This document shows, piece after piece, positions 10,712-22,125 of a stretch of DNA of 64,000 nucleotides. The position numbers and the translations under genes were made by a program. The notes below the pieces were generated by a model. The model was not told the origin of the DNA, searched no databases, and saw only the letters and a program-made list of their open reading frames with translations. This DNA is from Tubulanus polymorphus (Eukaryota > Nemertea > Palaeonemertea > Tubulaniformes > Tubulanidae): positions 15,998,155-16,062,154 of the forward strand of contig NC_134033.1 of the NCBI RefSeq assembly GCF_964204645.1. The letters are read 5' to 3'. The stretch's first letter is position 1. Each line of letters starts with the position of its first letter.

Positions 10712-13700
10712 CTGAAACGGGAAAAAAAAACCGAAATATTATGTCGTGTATATTACCACTCGGTACGAGTGAACAAGCGGTGCAGACCCGCTTAAATCAT
10801 TCACGGGGAAAACCAGACCAATTTGGTGTATGAAATTTCCTTTCAGGCGGTTTTAACCCTTTCAGTGCTGGCTAATTAATACCCTATGGGATCATTCATT
10901 TATTACGTACGCATAGAATTTGAATTTTTCAACTCCCCTCCCCCTCTGTACGCAAAGCGGCCATTTTTTCATATACATTAAGCATTACAGTACGTAATTG
11001 CCCTGACCCCTCCCCCTCCCTTGATGCGTACGTAATAAATGAATGACCCCTATGGTGCTGGAGATGATTTGAAAATTTTGAAAAATTCCACCCTAGTGTG
11101 TTTAATAACGGGAAAACCACGCGGCACGGTGAATCTTAGTTACTGATATTTCACTGTTTCACAGGTGCTGCCATCTTTCAATAGATATAAAAACTAATTA
11201 CTAATTACATCAATACACCATAGTGCAGTGTACTAGCGTGGTGTTCTAGCAAAATCCATCACTGATTTATACACCGCACTGCGGTGTTGATGCACTGAAA
11301 GGGTTAAGAGGAAAAACCGAGCATTAGGCTACAGGTGTGGCACATACACGTACGGTTTAATCTGATTCGAAAAGATTACCATAGTTTTATGTTTCAACTC
11401 TATTACATGGTAATTTTAATCCACATCAGTGAATATTAAAACGTTCACGTATAGCTGCGAGTTATAAAGGATCTAATTCGGCAGTTGTTACGGTTGGAGG
11501 CTAGTAACACTCATCGGTTATAGTTCATTTCAAATGTTTTACAAGCGAATATGAGATGGACATTCCTTTCGAGATGCCGATTTTCCACGGGTTCTACTAT
11601 TGCCGCGGCGAATTTACTTCAATTTCGTCAAAACGTGGAATAGCAAGAAAATAAAACATTATTCACTAAACCATTGCCGCAGCAGCTACAGTTCCAACGC
11701 CACTGTTAGCCCAGGCCCAATTGGTATAGATCGCACCTGAGTCTAATTTGGCCCGTGCTTCATAATTAGAGAGTGCACTCACACGTAAACCACTCACTCA
11801 ATACTAAACAATCCTTTAACAAAGTGAAGTGAGTCAGAGCATGGACGTATAAACTAGATTAGTTTAGTTTATACGTCCATGGTCAGAGTCACTTCCGGAA
11901 CCAGTTGCAATTTAAACGCAATAACTTGACCCTTGCTAAAATTTGGCTCGATCTGGTCTGACATTTTTGTCAGGCCAAACAGGTAAGCCGATTTGGCACC
12001 TGTTGCTCCCGGCTAAATTTGGCACGGGCCAAAAATACTCGGGTGATCACTGCTATTATTGAACACTCCTCTGTAAACACACCACTGTCTATCATACAAC
12101 TATCCACTTATTTGCTCTGCTTTTAAACATGTTTAGTTTGTGTAACTATTTTCATGTCGTTCCTAGTTTCTATCATGTTTTATTACTTAATCAGTCTCTT
12201 TGTTCTAGATTATGTATTTCGCTGAGCGTGATGACTTAGTCAGATATAGTCGAAACGACCCCTGATATACCGCGGGCCCACATCGGCGCAGAACGGTTTT
12301 GGCGGTATAGAGAGTATGGCGGTATATCGGGGGTGTTTTATTATGTATCGGTATCGAGATGTACATTGAGAAATCCTGGCGAGGCTGGCGGGGGCGGAGG
12401 TAAATGGAAGGGCGGTATATCGGGGGTTGACTGTAGTTTGAAGAAACATTTCCGACTCTTTTTTCTTTTGATTTGAGGGATTGTATATTAGCTCAGTATT
12501 TCTCGGGTCTTGTATAAAGGAACTCCTTCCTCATTGATCTCACGGAGTAGTTGTTTGTACGGAATAGTTCTGCAATGTAGAAAGCGTGCTGGAATTTGAA
12601 ACACCTGCAGCTAAAACTGTATTACTAAAAATATAGCAGCAGCAACATCAGTGGCAGCAACAGCAAGCAATATCTCATCAGATATTCCACTGACATACCC
12701 ACAATTATATACCACTAGAGTATAGGGGTTCAGATATCACTGTAACATAGGGGTGCAGATACCCCTGTAACATAGGGGTGCAGATACCACAGTAACATAG
12801 GGGTGCAGATACCCCTGTAACATAGAGTTCCAAATACCACTGTAACTTAGGGGTTCAGATACCCCCGTAACATAGAGTTCCAAATACCCCTGTAACATAG
12901 AGTTCCAGATACCCCTGTAACATAAGAGTTCCAGATACCCCTGTAACACAGGGTTCTAGATACCCCTGTAAAAGCAATTTTCCAAATATTTCCCGGATTA
13001 GCATAAAATCGATCGAATTCCCAAATATTTCCAAACACAGGGAACCGCGAGCGCAGTGTTTAAACTACTACACGATAAACCCATTAGAGAGAGATAGAGA
13101 ATTCACCAGAAAATCAAGACTTAAAAGAAAATATTCAATGTTTTTCATCATTCTTTATTTATTCAACTTTTAAAAATACGATTTACAATTCATCTTTATC
13201 ATCGGAATCGGACGCCCGAAATCTTAACGAAGCCGAATTGATACAATAACGTACTCCAGTCGGCAACGGTCCGTCAGGGAAAACGTGTCCCAGGTGAGCC
13301 CCGCAACTACCGCACAATACTTCAATACGTTCCATCCCTGTAATCAAACCTTAGTCCCATAATATCTACATTCGAGTAAGGCCAAGTCATCAGGGGCAGA
13401 TCCTGAGGCAGACTTTGACGGGGGACAAAAAATGAAAAGGGTATAAACTGAAATATGGCAAGTTAACTATCCACGCACACAAAACAAGGGTCTGGGAAAT
13501 GTCAGTGTACACGTATTTTCATACAATTTCTAGGCGCTTGATGGACATTGAAGAGAATAAGCTAAATTTTCCATATACCTATAAGTTACATATCGCCAAC
13601 CTAGAACAGGCAATGTAGGTTCATTCAAAGTAAGTGCCAATTATCATCAACAATGTGTTTTTTCATGAAGTTTGTTATCAAATGTGTAATAGGACATTTA

Positions 13701-15686
13701 CTGGTTGGTATAGGCATACAGCCTAAAATTCAAAATAGAAGGGAAATTTCATTTTGTCACCTTTTCCTGATTTTCCATACATTTTCCTAAGCCATGTAGA
13801 GAACAAAAAACAAAAATTCTATAGTTTTTTGAGGGGCTGGGAAAAATGCCCACTTTCCAGAATCTGTAAGAACCACGCTACGACTACGGGCAACCTGATT
13901 CTCCTTCATTCAACTAAACCGTTAACACCCACTGGGAACCAACTCAGGACACCACTAAATCAGCAGGTTCGGATCAAGCAACTGAGCGCCAGCCACTCAG
14001 GGAATTTTTAAAAACTGGTTCAGCATTCCTTCTTCCCCCGTTAAAAAGCCTAGACATACAGAGTAGGCCTCTGAGTAGCAGAGGTCAGGTTGAGGAGAGG
14101 CCAAGGACCAGTGTTCTACATTTTGACGACAAGATAAAATATTTCATTTTTCCAATCTAAAATTCTCTAGAAAATGAAACCACAACGACGATATGAAACT
14201 TGATCTATAGTCTACATCTACACCGACGAACTACCACTGCTTCAACAGTTATATCTATATTATGAATAATCTAATTCTATTAATTGATAATATATTTCAA
14301 AGATTACTTAAATCCGACAGTTTAGAGATTTAACCAAATTTCATCTTCAGAGAAACAGTGCTGTTACTGTTATCACTGATTCTCTGAAGATGGGGGGTAT
14401 CTATCCTCCCCAGGCAGAGATTTGAACCTGATGACCCTTCCACACTAGACCGGGTGTGCACGAAACTTGCGGCGCCAATCAGCTCCTCAGATCGCTCGTT
14501 GTATAATCGCTGAGGCAAATTTCGAGGAAAAACTATAAATGGGATCCATCGCTTAACACTTAAAAACGTTTTTTCGCGGAGAAAATGAAAAGCCGACGAC
14601 AAATGAAACGGAGTGAGTCTTACCGTGTGAGAAATCTTTAACGAGGGTCACTTTTGATTTGTCGAGCGAGTCGAAGAAAGACGGCCAGCCGCAACTCGTC
14701 GAATATTTCGCGTCCGACGAGAATAAATGATTTCCGCAGACGATGCATTGATAAATTCCGTCCTCGTTTAGATTCACGTATTTACCGCTGAATGGCCTGA
14801 AAATACAATTATTACAATTCGTTTATTCGCTACTATAGAATTCTAATTCAGCAAATCACGCAGCCTTATTAGGGTTGTTACAAATCTTAAGTAACAAGTT
14901 GTCAGTTTGTCTATGAAGATCTTCTTTTGACTGGTCCAAATGGATCCAAATCAGCCAACAGGACTTACTTGCACTGATGTAAGTTAGATTGGCTATAGAA
15001 CTAAAATGAGCTCAGACTGATCCAAATTGTTAGATTGGTTATAGAACCAAAATGAACTTGGATTGGTCTCAATTTGTTAGATTTGTGATAGAACCAAAAT
15101 GAGTTTAAACTGGTTTTAAGTTGGTAGATTGGTTATAGAACTAAAATGAGCATAGACTGGTCTCAAGTTGTTAGATTGGTTATAGAACTAAACAGAGCTT
15201 AGACTAGTCTTAAGTTGTTTGATTGGCAATAGAACTAAATAGAGCTTAGACTGGTCTTAAGTTGCTAGATTGGTTATAGAACCAAAATGAGTTGAGACTA
15301 GTCTTAAGTTGCTAGATTGGTTATAGAACCAAAATGAGTTTAGACTAGTCTTAAGTTGGTAGATTGGTTATAGGCCTAGAACTAATAATGTTCTTAGACT
15401 GACCCCCCAAGTCTAAGCCCTGACTGTTCAACAGCTTCGAAGGACAGCTGCTCCTCATCGATACTCACTTTTCAGTTCCACCCTCTTGTGTAACCCGGTA
15501 CTCGGTCGCCGTTAAACGCTCTTTCAATTCTTCTTTCGGGAATTGTTCGTTATCGCATTTCGGACGTTTCTGTTTACACGAAGCCTCTAATTCTTTAAAC
15601 GTCGCCGATTTCTCATCTTTAACAATGCGTAAGATATTCATGAATACGAACAGACCCGTCGCCGTAGCGATCAACCGTCCTAACAT
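10569..15686 (-). CDS. MSRB3: MSRB3-like methionine-R-sulfoxide reductase, alternative last exons
   Basis: Reduces methionine-R-sulfoxide in proteins. Shared exons: 15469-15686 and 14624-14796 (minus strand). They then join either exon A (13183-13337; 181 aa product) or exon B (10569-10711; 177 aa product). Junction phases fit both ways, and both give a glycine codon at the join (FSHG). The N-terminus ([15 protein letters not shown]) is hydrophobic and could be an ER signal or anchor, or possibly a mitochondrial presequence. The first zinc-binding pair is CIVC and the GWPSFF block is in exon 2. Each last exon supplies the second CxxC, the HLGHVF block and the catalytic cysteine in RYC(I/V)NSASL. 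The start chosen is the first ATG in frame; upstream noncoding exons are possible. Vertebrate MSRB3 also has ER and mitochondrial isoforms, but there they arise at the N-terminus. Confidence 0.92.
10855..11306. mobile_element. MITE (aaccctttcagtgct ends) with a second MITE nested inside
   Basis: The outer element has ends aaccctttcagtgctgg and tgcactgaaagggtt as inverted repeats, and internal cacaccgcactgcggtgt-like palindromes. At 10890-11050 it is interrupted by a 161-bp element with ~25-bp inverted ends (atcattcatttattacgtac). The direct repeat tatgg flanks the insertion on both sides. An uninterrupted relative near 40853 reads straight through at this point (taccctatagtgctgg), confirming the empty site. 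Confidence 0.85.
11840..11881. mobile_element. 42-bp palindromic mini-insertion with 7-bp duplication
   Basis: The left arm catggacgtataaacta is inverted as tagtttatacgtccatg with only a few bases between. The direct repeat gtcagag lies immediately on both sides (11833-11839 and 11882-11888). The other copy is at 18343-18386. It consists of two terminal repeats back to back with no cargo. Confidence 0.75.
12725..12965. repeat. 25-bp tandem repeat in the MSRB3 locus
   Basis: About ten copies of a 24-25 bp unit of the form gatacccctgtaacatagg with ggtgca or agttcca variants. It sits between alternative exons A and B of MSRB3. Open frames across it are repeat artefacts. Confidence 0.92.
13183..13337 (-). 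CDS. MSRB3: MSRB3 last exon A, ending in KDEL
   Basis: This exon encodes [19 protein letters not shown], the catalytic RYCINSASL and a tail ending DDKDEL then stop. KDEL is the canonical ER retrieval signal, so this isoform should be retained in the ER lumen. Human MSRB3A ends in KAEL. An AATAAA hexamer on the minus strand at 13159-13154, 24 nt after the stop, supports a real transcript end here. The acceptor is attacag with a good upstream T-run. Confidence 0.9.
14385..14560 (-). mobile_element. SINE-like repeat copy
   Basis: This copy shares long blocks (gcagagatttgaacctgatg, cacactagaccgggtgtgca, gttgtataatcgctgaggca) with copies at 54235-54375 and 60125-60430. A B-box-like sequence is present on the minus strand. 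It lies in the MSRB3 intron just downstream of exon 2. Confidence 0.75.
14905..15420. repeat. 47-bp family tandem array in MSRB3 intron 1
   Basis: About ten copies of the unit ggtcttaagttgttagattgg / ttatagaaccaaaatgag, the largest array of this dispersed family in the window. It ends some 50 bp from MSRB3 exon 1. Confidence 0.9.
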
Positions 15687-15689
15687 CAA

Positions 15690-17600
15690 CCACCGCGACC
15701 GCTGCTGATATCACTGAAAATAGATCCGCATAATACATATTAGAGTTCTGGAAATCTGCAAAGTTTGAGTCCAGGGGCCCGTGTAGAAATAATAATATAG
15801 GCCTAATAATGATAATAAGAATAATGATAATTTGTTTTCTTATAGGCCTGTAGCGCGATGCTAACCCTTAACCCAATAAAATGATTTTATTGTTACATAA
15901 TATATGGATCCGGTAAAATATCTTTTATAAGTCGGTAACCGGATCCGGCTAAATAACCACTTCCTACAATTTACATTCAACTTCACGAAGTCAGTCTATT
16001 CGTTGACATTTTGAGCTAGTTTTCCAAAACAAAACGGTTATTGACTATGAAATGAGCACTGACCTGTTTTCAGCAGTCTCTATGAGATTCTGAACCAGTA
16101 AATTCGATCTGTCAGTGCTGTAAACACTACTATTACAGCTGTCAGGAGAGACACGGTCGATTGATTTACAAAATCACCGATTATGTTGCAGAGCGCCGCC
16201 TAGCCAGTGGGAATGCTAGTTACTGTTTCGTAAGCACCAGGGCCGATCGTTTACAAACCTGCTAGACTGGTCGCCTGTCCAATTCTGCGCCACCTGCATT
16301 CGCAGGTTTAGACCGGCAACTAGTTTAGAAACCTGGGTGCCTGCCAGCCTTCATCCTCGCTTGCCAGGGGTTGGTTATCGCTACCGAACTCGGATCGCCT
16401 GACACAAAAAATTGTTTACCCCAGTATATATAAAACAATGTCTTTTCGTCAAAGAAGCCCCTCGGCCAAAAGTCCAAAACGTCAATGAGTCACGGCCTCC
16501 GCTGCAGAGGCGGGCGTTGACAATCGGATGGGTTACTAAAGTATTTTCTTTCATCGACATATTTTCTATGTAGGCTATGCAGTATAAATCATATGTTATT
16601 ACAAACAAGAGGGATGCATATAGATGGCTCATGGATGCGCGGCTTTATATCTCATCACCTGTTATAGGGATATTTCGTTTTTCTATAACATACCTCAAAT
16701 ACCGTACGAGGACCAGTGAATCTGCGCAGTCTGAATAAACCAGTGTTCTTATATCAATCTTTCACTGCGGTATGCCCTATTGAAGGATCGCCGAAAAGTG
16801 GATTTAGTCATTAAAACATTTTTTGTGCCCACGCCACATTATTGCCATGTTGGTAAAACCATTTACTATAATATTGGAGAGAGCACTTACAACACAAATA
16901 CTAAGACCAGTGAAACTGTGCAGCCCGAAAACCGTGTCGTGTTTATATTCATTTTGCAGTCTTTAAGTCGATTTTTTGTCATTAAAACATTTTTTGCTCA
17001 CGCCACATTTTCAAACTCTATATGCGATAATCAGTCAAATTTGTAAACTCCCTGGTGCAGTCTTAATAAACCATCGATTTTATCCATTTGTCGGTTTTTA
17101 AGTCGATTTCTTTTCGCATCAAAACATATTTTGCTCACACTACATTTACTCACTTATTGCTCACCGCAAGTGATAAGTATGTGATAATCAGTCATTTTAC
17201 CCCGGAATTTGGTGATAGGATGAACGGAGGTGGTGGGGGCCAGTCACACAGATTATAATGCGCGGCCTGTGTGGAATTAGTCACGCGTTTTGTTACGTCT
17301 TTTTTATACAAACGATGATTAACGACACAAAATAATAATTGGGAAATGCGGAAGTTTTTTTAAATTTTTCTATAGATGAATATATTTATATATAGTATAT
17401 TGACGATCAATTAAATCAGTTTGAAATATCTGTTTTACACAGAAACATTGAGAATGGTATTAGAATCAATAGATTATTCAATTTTGTTTGAAATCGACGA
17501 TTAAAAAATCTTCCTAGTAAGTAGCACTCACTATTATTATACGTGACGCTCACGCATTGTGTCTATTTACAAAAACTGTGTTGTTTCATTCGGGTTTTAC
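15690..17600. other. Spacer between divergent MSRB3 and Ig-domain genes
   Basis: No supported exon is seen. It contains the foldback relative at about 16250-16340 and a degenerate repeat of about 150-190 bp at roughly 16740-17200 (three related blocks around cattaaaacattttttg and ctcacgccacatt). Promoters for both flanking genes should lie at its ends; only the one at 17622 has a clear TATA box. Confidence 0.5.
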
Positions 17601-17621
17601 CAATTTTTTTCGGCGGGCCCG

Positions 17622-17628
17622 TATAAAT
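17622..17628 (+). promoter_or_regulatory. TATA box and noncoding first exon of the Ig-domain gene
   Basis: tataaat lies about 90 bp before a good donor (aaacag|gttagt, exon end 17716). The predicted noncoding exon of about 65 bp (roughly 17650-17716) would splice to the acceptor ttccag at 19209, which is 24 bp before the ATG at 19234. Both splice sites are strong, but the transcript is an inference. Confidence 0.55.
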
Positions 17629-18342
17629 ACCGTCCAATTCCCAATACCTCATCATCAGGCATTTCGCTTGGAAACAGTTGAACAACTATCGAAACAATCT
17701 CTGAATCGCCAAACAGGTTAGTCTTATGTCGTCTGATATAAATTGACGTTATTTCGAGTTCGCTTTATCGTAAACTTTTTACATATAGTTTTGGAAAGAT
17801 TTTTCATGAAATGTTTATTTTCGAACAAGTCGAAAACGATCATGTCGCCTCGCCTTAAATTCACTATTCTTATTTATGATAAAATTCAAGGGCAATTCTT
17901 TTGATTAAGAAGACTATTTGAAATAGGCAAATTCAGGGATCGAACAAGGAAGGGTGGTTGGTAAAAATCCCGGACCAGTGTATATAGGCCTTCATAGTGA
18001 TTGCGTCTGGTTATGTCGGTAACGAGTGGTCAGTGTGGTGGACCATAGCCATTGACTATACAGTATAACTCGGTTTAATTCCGTTCGGTTTTATCATATT
18101 TCACTTATTTCGGACTAAAATTTCAGTCCCGAGGTTATTTCTATTCAAACGAAAGCGCATGATTCGGAAAAATGTTTCCAGTCCCAGGTGATCCGAATTA
18201 AGCGAGTTCTACTGAATTTTTAGTGGCGCTCGGTGTACATTACTATAACTACCCGCTATCATTCCCGCAACAACCTTCACCCGGTCCTGGCAGTGGTCAG
18301 CTCTCCACAGTGATCTCCGTCACTCTATCATCCTAGTGTAAC

Positions 18343-18386
18343 CACGGACGTATAAACTAGATTATAATCTAGTTTATACGTCCATG
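18343..18386. mobile_element. 44-bp palindromic mini-insertion with 7-bp duplication
   Basis: cacggacgtataaactag is followed by ctagtttatacgtccatg around attataat. The direct repeat gtgtaac flanks both sides (18336-18342 and 18387-18393). The ends match the element at 11840-11881. Confidence 0.78.
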
Positions 18387-19233
18387 GTGTAACCTAGGAG
18401 AAATCATTTGTCAAATGATTACTCCAAGGTGTAACCGACTGTGTGGTGCAACAGACACTAAGGTTCTTGGTGAAGCAATTACCTTGATGCGTGGACTTTA
18501 GTATCCATGCTTAGAGTAATCATTTGACAAATTATTACTCCAAGCGATTACATAATTTTTGAGTCATCTCAATTTGAAGAGGTGTTGATCTGATGGTAGA
18601 TAGATAGATAGATGATGATGTGGCTTATATTCCATTGGAACACTAATAATGTCATGGTCAATCATCTCGTTACATTGCTCTCTCTCTCTCTACAGGCTCA
18701 TTAACCTAATTAGAGACCTGATTGTGCAAATATTGTCAACAGCAATTTCCCCGAGCACGAAAACCATGTATCGAATATCCCTCGATGAAACTATAGTCCG
18801 CAGTGAATATGAAATTGTAGAGATTCCGCGGCATTAACGCCGGTGAACATATTCGAATTTTGTCTTCCGTTTTCGTTGTGGGAATCGCTACATATTATCT
18901 TCACGATATATTGTTTTATCGATGGTTATCCACGGTGGAATCCGACTTATGGGCAAGAGTGCACGAATGCGCGGCAAGCAAAAACCATCTAACCCGAAAT
19001 GAAAATAGATTCGAACGATGAAGATGAAAAAGTTTTCAAAAATTCATCCCGATTTCTAAAAATGTTTATGTATGCAAAACTTGATATATAACTACCTCGA
19101 AATCATTATGATTTTAAAGCGTTTTGAGAAATATCCAGTATCAAGTTCATAGAATTCAACCCTGACATTGCATTCGAATGATTAAGATTCCCTCTTTAAC
19201 TTTTTCCAGTAGCTTGAACTCGTTGAATCCAAG

Positions 19234-21046
19234 ATGAATGTGACTCCGCGCGTCTTCTTCATAGCGCTATGCGTTACTTTGATACACGGTGAGTTTCCAT
19301 AGAAATTTCATTTGATTTAGAAAGAAATGCGAATTTTCCGTCGACTTTCATGCGGGTGCTCGTGGTGTATAGCGGCCTTCTAGCACTTGCTCGGCCCGCA
19401 TAAGAGTCTTCTCAATTTCATTTCTGCTTTGTTTGTAAATATTCTTAAAACAGGCTACCTTATAAAATGAATTGAAATTGAATGAAATTGGAGCCAGCAG
19501 ATCCATGATTTTACTGGCATTCTATTTCTTGAAAATCCTGTATCTATTTTCAGTTTCATGTTCGTCAATAAGAATTACGGCTCCTGTTATTGAATTTGCC
19601 TGCGATGAGTTCTCGGCCACTTTGACGTGCCCGGTCGCCGATAACAGTAGTAGTGTAGTATGGCATCGGCTAGTTCACGGGAACTGGCTGCCGTTACAAG
19701 TGGGTCGCTTGGGACGTAACTCCTGGAAGCCTGTCGTCGGCGATATGTCAAAGATATCGACGAGATCGGTGAACACACACATGGCCGGAAAGTATCGCTG
19801 TAGTTATCCATCCGGTGCTATTATTCACGAGGTCGAACTCAGAGTCGACGGTACGTATTTCATTGATGCTTCTTCAAAAAAAAAAAATTGAATTAGAAAA
19901 AATCTAGTTTGTTCCAGAATTCATCGTAAACGTATTTGCTGTGATCAATTCAGCTTTTCAATTTTACCGACATCAAACGGTTTAATCCATGGCAATTTTC
20001 AAACAGATTCCACCAGCGGGGCATTTCCGTAAATTATGCAAATGAAGACAGTCGTAATATGCAAATCACCAACATTGATTTTCATTCACGTATTTTCGGT
20101 CTATAAATTAGTCATAATCAGTTACGTGTTTCTAGATTTAAAACTCTTCGCATTTTCAGTTTGTAACGGTCAAGTCGGTGACTGTACTGCGAAACCGGTT
20201 CTCGGCGATTTCGAGAATTTTAAAAATCGTAAAATCGAGATCAGCAGACGACACGGCGAGTCGGTTGCGTTTAAATGTAGCACGTTGAACGACTGGTTTT
20301 GTTTGAACTCGGATTGTTCTCAATGTTCCTCTGCGAAGGCAGACGACTCCTCTTCCCCGTCTGTCGTCTCGTCGTCGTTCAGATTTAAGTGAGTCGCGTT
20401 CGACGCGAAAACGAAAAACGTTCGATTCTGGATGGACAGTATCTACACTAATAGGTATGGCTATAGGATCACGGACAAAGATCAATTTTTTGGTTTAATC
20501 ACCGAATTTATATATTATTAATTCATGCTTTCAATGAGGACAACAATTAAAATTTAACCATTTTATGCTTAAACATTTTAATGAAACTGAACCCGGATTT
20601 TGAGAGGGGGACCGGGGCGTACTGGTCCAACCCCTCCAAAACTTGAATGTTTCACCAATGTTTCACACCTGCAGCCCTCGCATTGCCAACTCGGCCCTTT
20701 TTAAATTAAGTGTCCAATAAAATGTCTAAGACCACCCCGTTCAAAGAATCCTAGATCCACCATTGGAACCCTTGTTGCACCATATCTGGTGTGGTCTGGT
20801 GTACCTCACACAAGGCTTGACATTATAAGACCCGACACCTGGGCTTTGGAATCAACTTATTTCTTATCTGAGATTTTTCTTGCATTTCATAATTTCAGTA
20901 TCGACTACAGCTCATCGGAAGTAACGCTACATAATCTGAAGCGGTCCGACTCGGCAATTTACACGTGCTTCCTACCGAATTACTACGATCGAAAGACTAT
21001 ACATCCCGCTTTATTGAGATTTGAATACGTATTGACGGTCACATAA
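19234..21046 (+). CDS. Secreted protein with two Ig-like domains, 4 coding exons
   Basis: Exons 19234-19288, 19554-19850, 20160-20388, 20899-21046 join to 242 aa. Exon 1 encodes a signal peptide (MNVTPRVFFIALCVTLIH). Exon 2 is one Ig-like domain with cysteines in ATLTCPV and GKYRCSY and a tryptophan in VVWHRL. Exons 3 and 4 form a second one, with FKCSTLNDW, then LKRSDSAIYTC near the end, including the usual D-x-A-x-Y-x-C pattern. The first two introns are phase 1, as usual for Ig modules. A serine-rich insert with extra cysteines (NSDCSQC) lies in domain 2. There is no transmembrane segment or GPI-like tail, so it should be secreted. I cannot assign it to a named family; adhesion or immune recognition are both possible. 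Its own TATA promoter suggests regulated expression. Confidence 0.75.
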
Positions 21047-21139
21047 TAATTGGTTAGAAATACGATCTGTTACAGCATCTTAACTAAAAAACTTCATTCA
21101 ATCCGATATAGTATCTTCATATGTAAGATGATAGTCACC

Positions 21140-21280
21140 CGGTTCCGCAGTTGTGGGTTTGAGTTAACTCTAAGTTAAAAACATTGTTCATTTTCAATGA
21201 GTTAACTCTGAGTTAAAAACATAGTTCATTTTCAATGAGTTAACCCTCAGTCAATCTTAATTTACAAGTGGAACTGTGTC
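21140..21280. repeat. Copies of the cagttgtg repeat family
   Basis: Two direct units (gagttaactctaagttaaaaac / attgttcattttcaatgagt) flanked by gttccgcagttgtgggtt on the left and an inverted acaagtggaactgtgtcc on the right. Related units are found in at least six other places in the window. Confidence 0.75.
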
Positions 21281-21299
21281 CTGTGTATAATGCAGATCC

Positions 21300-21430
21300 A
21301 ACCTGCTATAGATCTTAATTAAAATGAAATGCTTCAAGATTGATGATAATAATGATAATATAATTATACAATTTTCTATTTGAATTCCATACAAATCTAA
21401 CAAAACTTGTTGTTTTCACTGATAGTCTAG
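21300..21430. repeat. Left flank of the duplicated GPCR block (copy 1)
   Basis: The stretch with gatgataataatgataata, tttgaattccatacaaatc and cactgatagtctagatac recurs at about 25960-26070 in the same order. It marks sequence upstream of each GPCR gene as part of one duplicated segment. Confidence 0.8.
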
Positions 21431-21499
21431 ATACAGAGTCCCAGATACCAGGGAACCCACCAGGAGTGAGGATTTTTATGGCGCATGTATGTCACGAAT

Positions 21500-21600
21500 A
21501 AATGAAGAAATCCCACACTTCGAATTTTAACGTTGTGGTTTCATTATAATAAATTTGATCGTATAATTTTAGAATTCGGAGTGTGGGATTTCTTCATTTA
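21500..21600. mobile_element. Foldback element of about 100 bp
   Basis: Left arm aatgaagaaatcccacac, right arm gtgtgggatttcttcatt, with about 30-bp arms. The ends resemble those of the element at 40523-40830, so they may be one family. Confidence 0.75.
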
Positions 21601-21954
21601 TCTACAGTTTACACGGATTATAGTGTTTATTCGACAACTAATATGTCACGAATATCTTCTGAAAATCTATTTTCTATACGAAATCTATAATTTTCGATCT
21701 CCTGACTCTGCGTCGAATATTGTATATTCAACTTGTTATCTTAACTCTACAAAGTTTCAAAAGTAACAGATGCTTTCAATCGAATTGATTAGAAAATATT
21801 TTAAAAATTCATAAAAAGTTGTCAATCGTTGTTTTTTTGGTTCAAGAAGGATTGGTGTGATCGCTTGAAGAACTCGGAAACCCAGGCGAATACAGTAAAA
21901 GCGCTTTATATTGCTGTTACGCATATATTACAAGCTGTATAACCACTGACCAAG

Positions 21955-22125
21955 TGGACTAGTTCTATTGGTCTAATGGCTAGCATGCTCGCTTTCTACG
22001 TACTCGACCCGGGTTCGATCCCCGGTGAGTGTGCCTAACTTCACTGTCACTTCTATTAATCGTTACAATGACACTGTTGGGACCACATGGACTTGATTTG
22101 TCACAACATAAAAAGTTTTTTTTTA
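21955..22125 (+). mobile_element. tRNA-derived SINE-like copy
   Basis: A-box-like tggtctaatggctagcatg and B-box ggttcgatccc are in tRNA order, and the T-arm stem ccggg/cccgg is intact. The acceptor stem does not pair. A non-tRNA body follows and ends in a T-rich run near 22117. A SINE or tRNA pseudogene is more likely than a functional tRNA. Confidence 0.55.

Noticed and set aside
12737-12949. Repetitive open frame on the minus strand
   Set aside because: It is an artefact of the 25-bp tandem repeat; no similarity to any protein.
18649-18837. Possible coding exon upstream of the Ig-domain gene
   Set aside because: It has an acceptor-like CT tract but no compatible downstream donor or recognisable protein features; the ATG at 19234 starts a signal peptide.
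21955-22035. A functional tRNA gene
   Set aside because: The A and B boxes and T-arm are present, but the acceptor stem does not pair and the anticodon arm is poor; a SINE or pseudogene is more likely.
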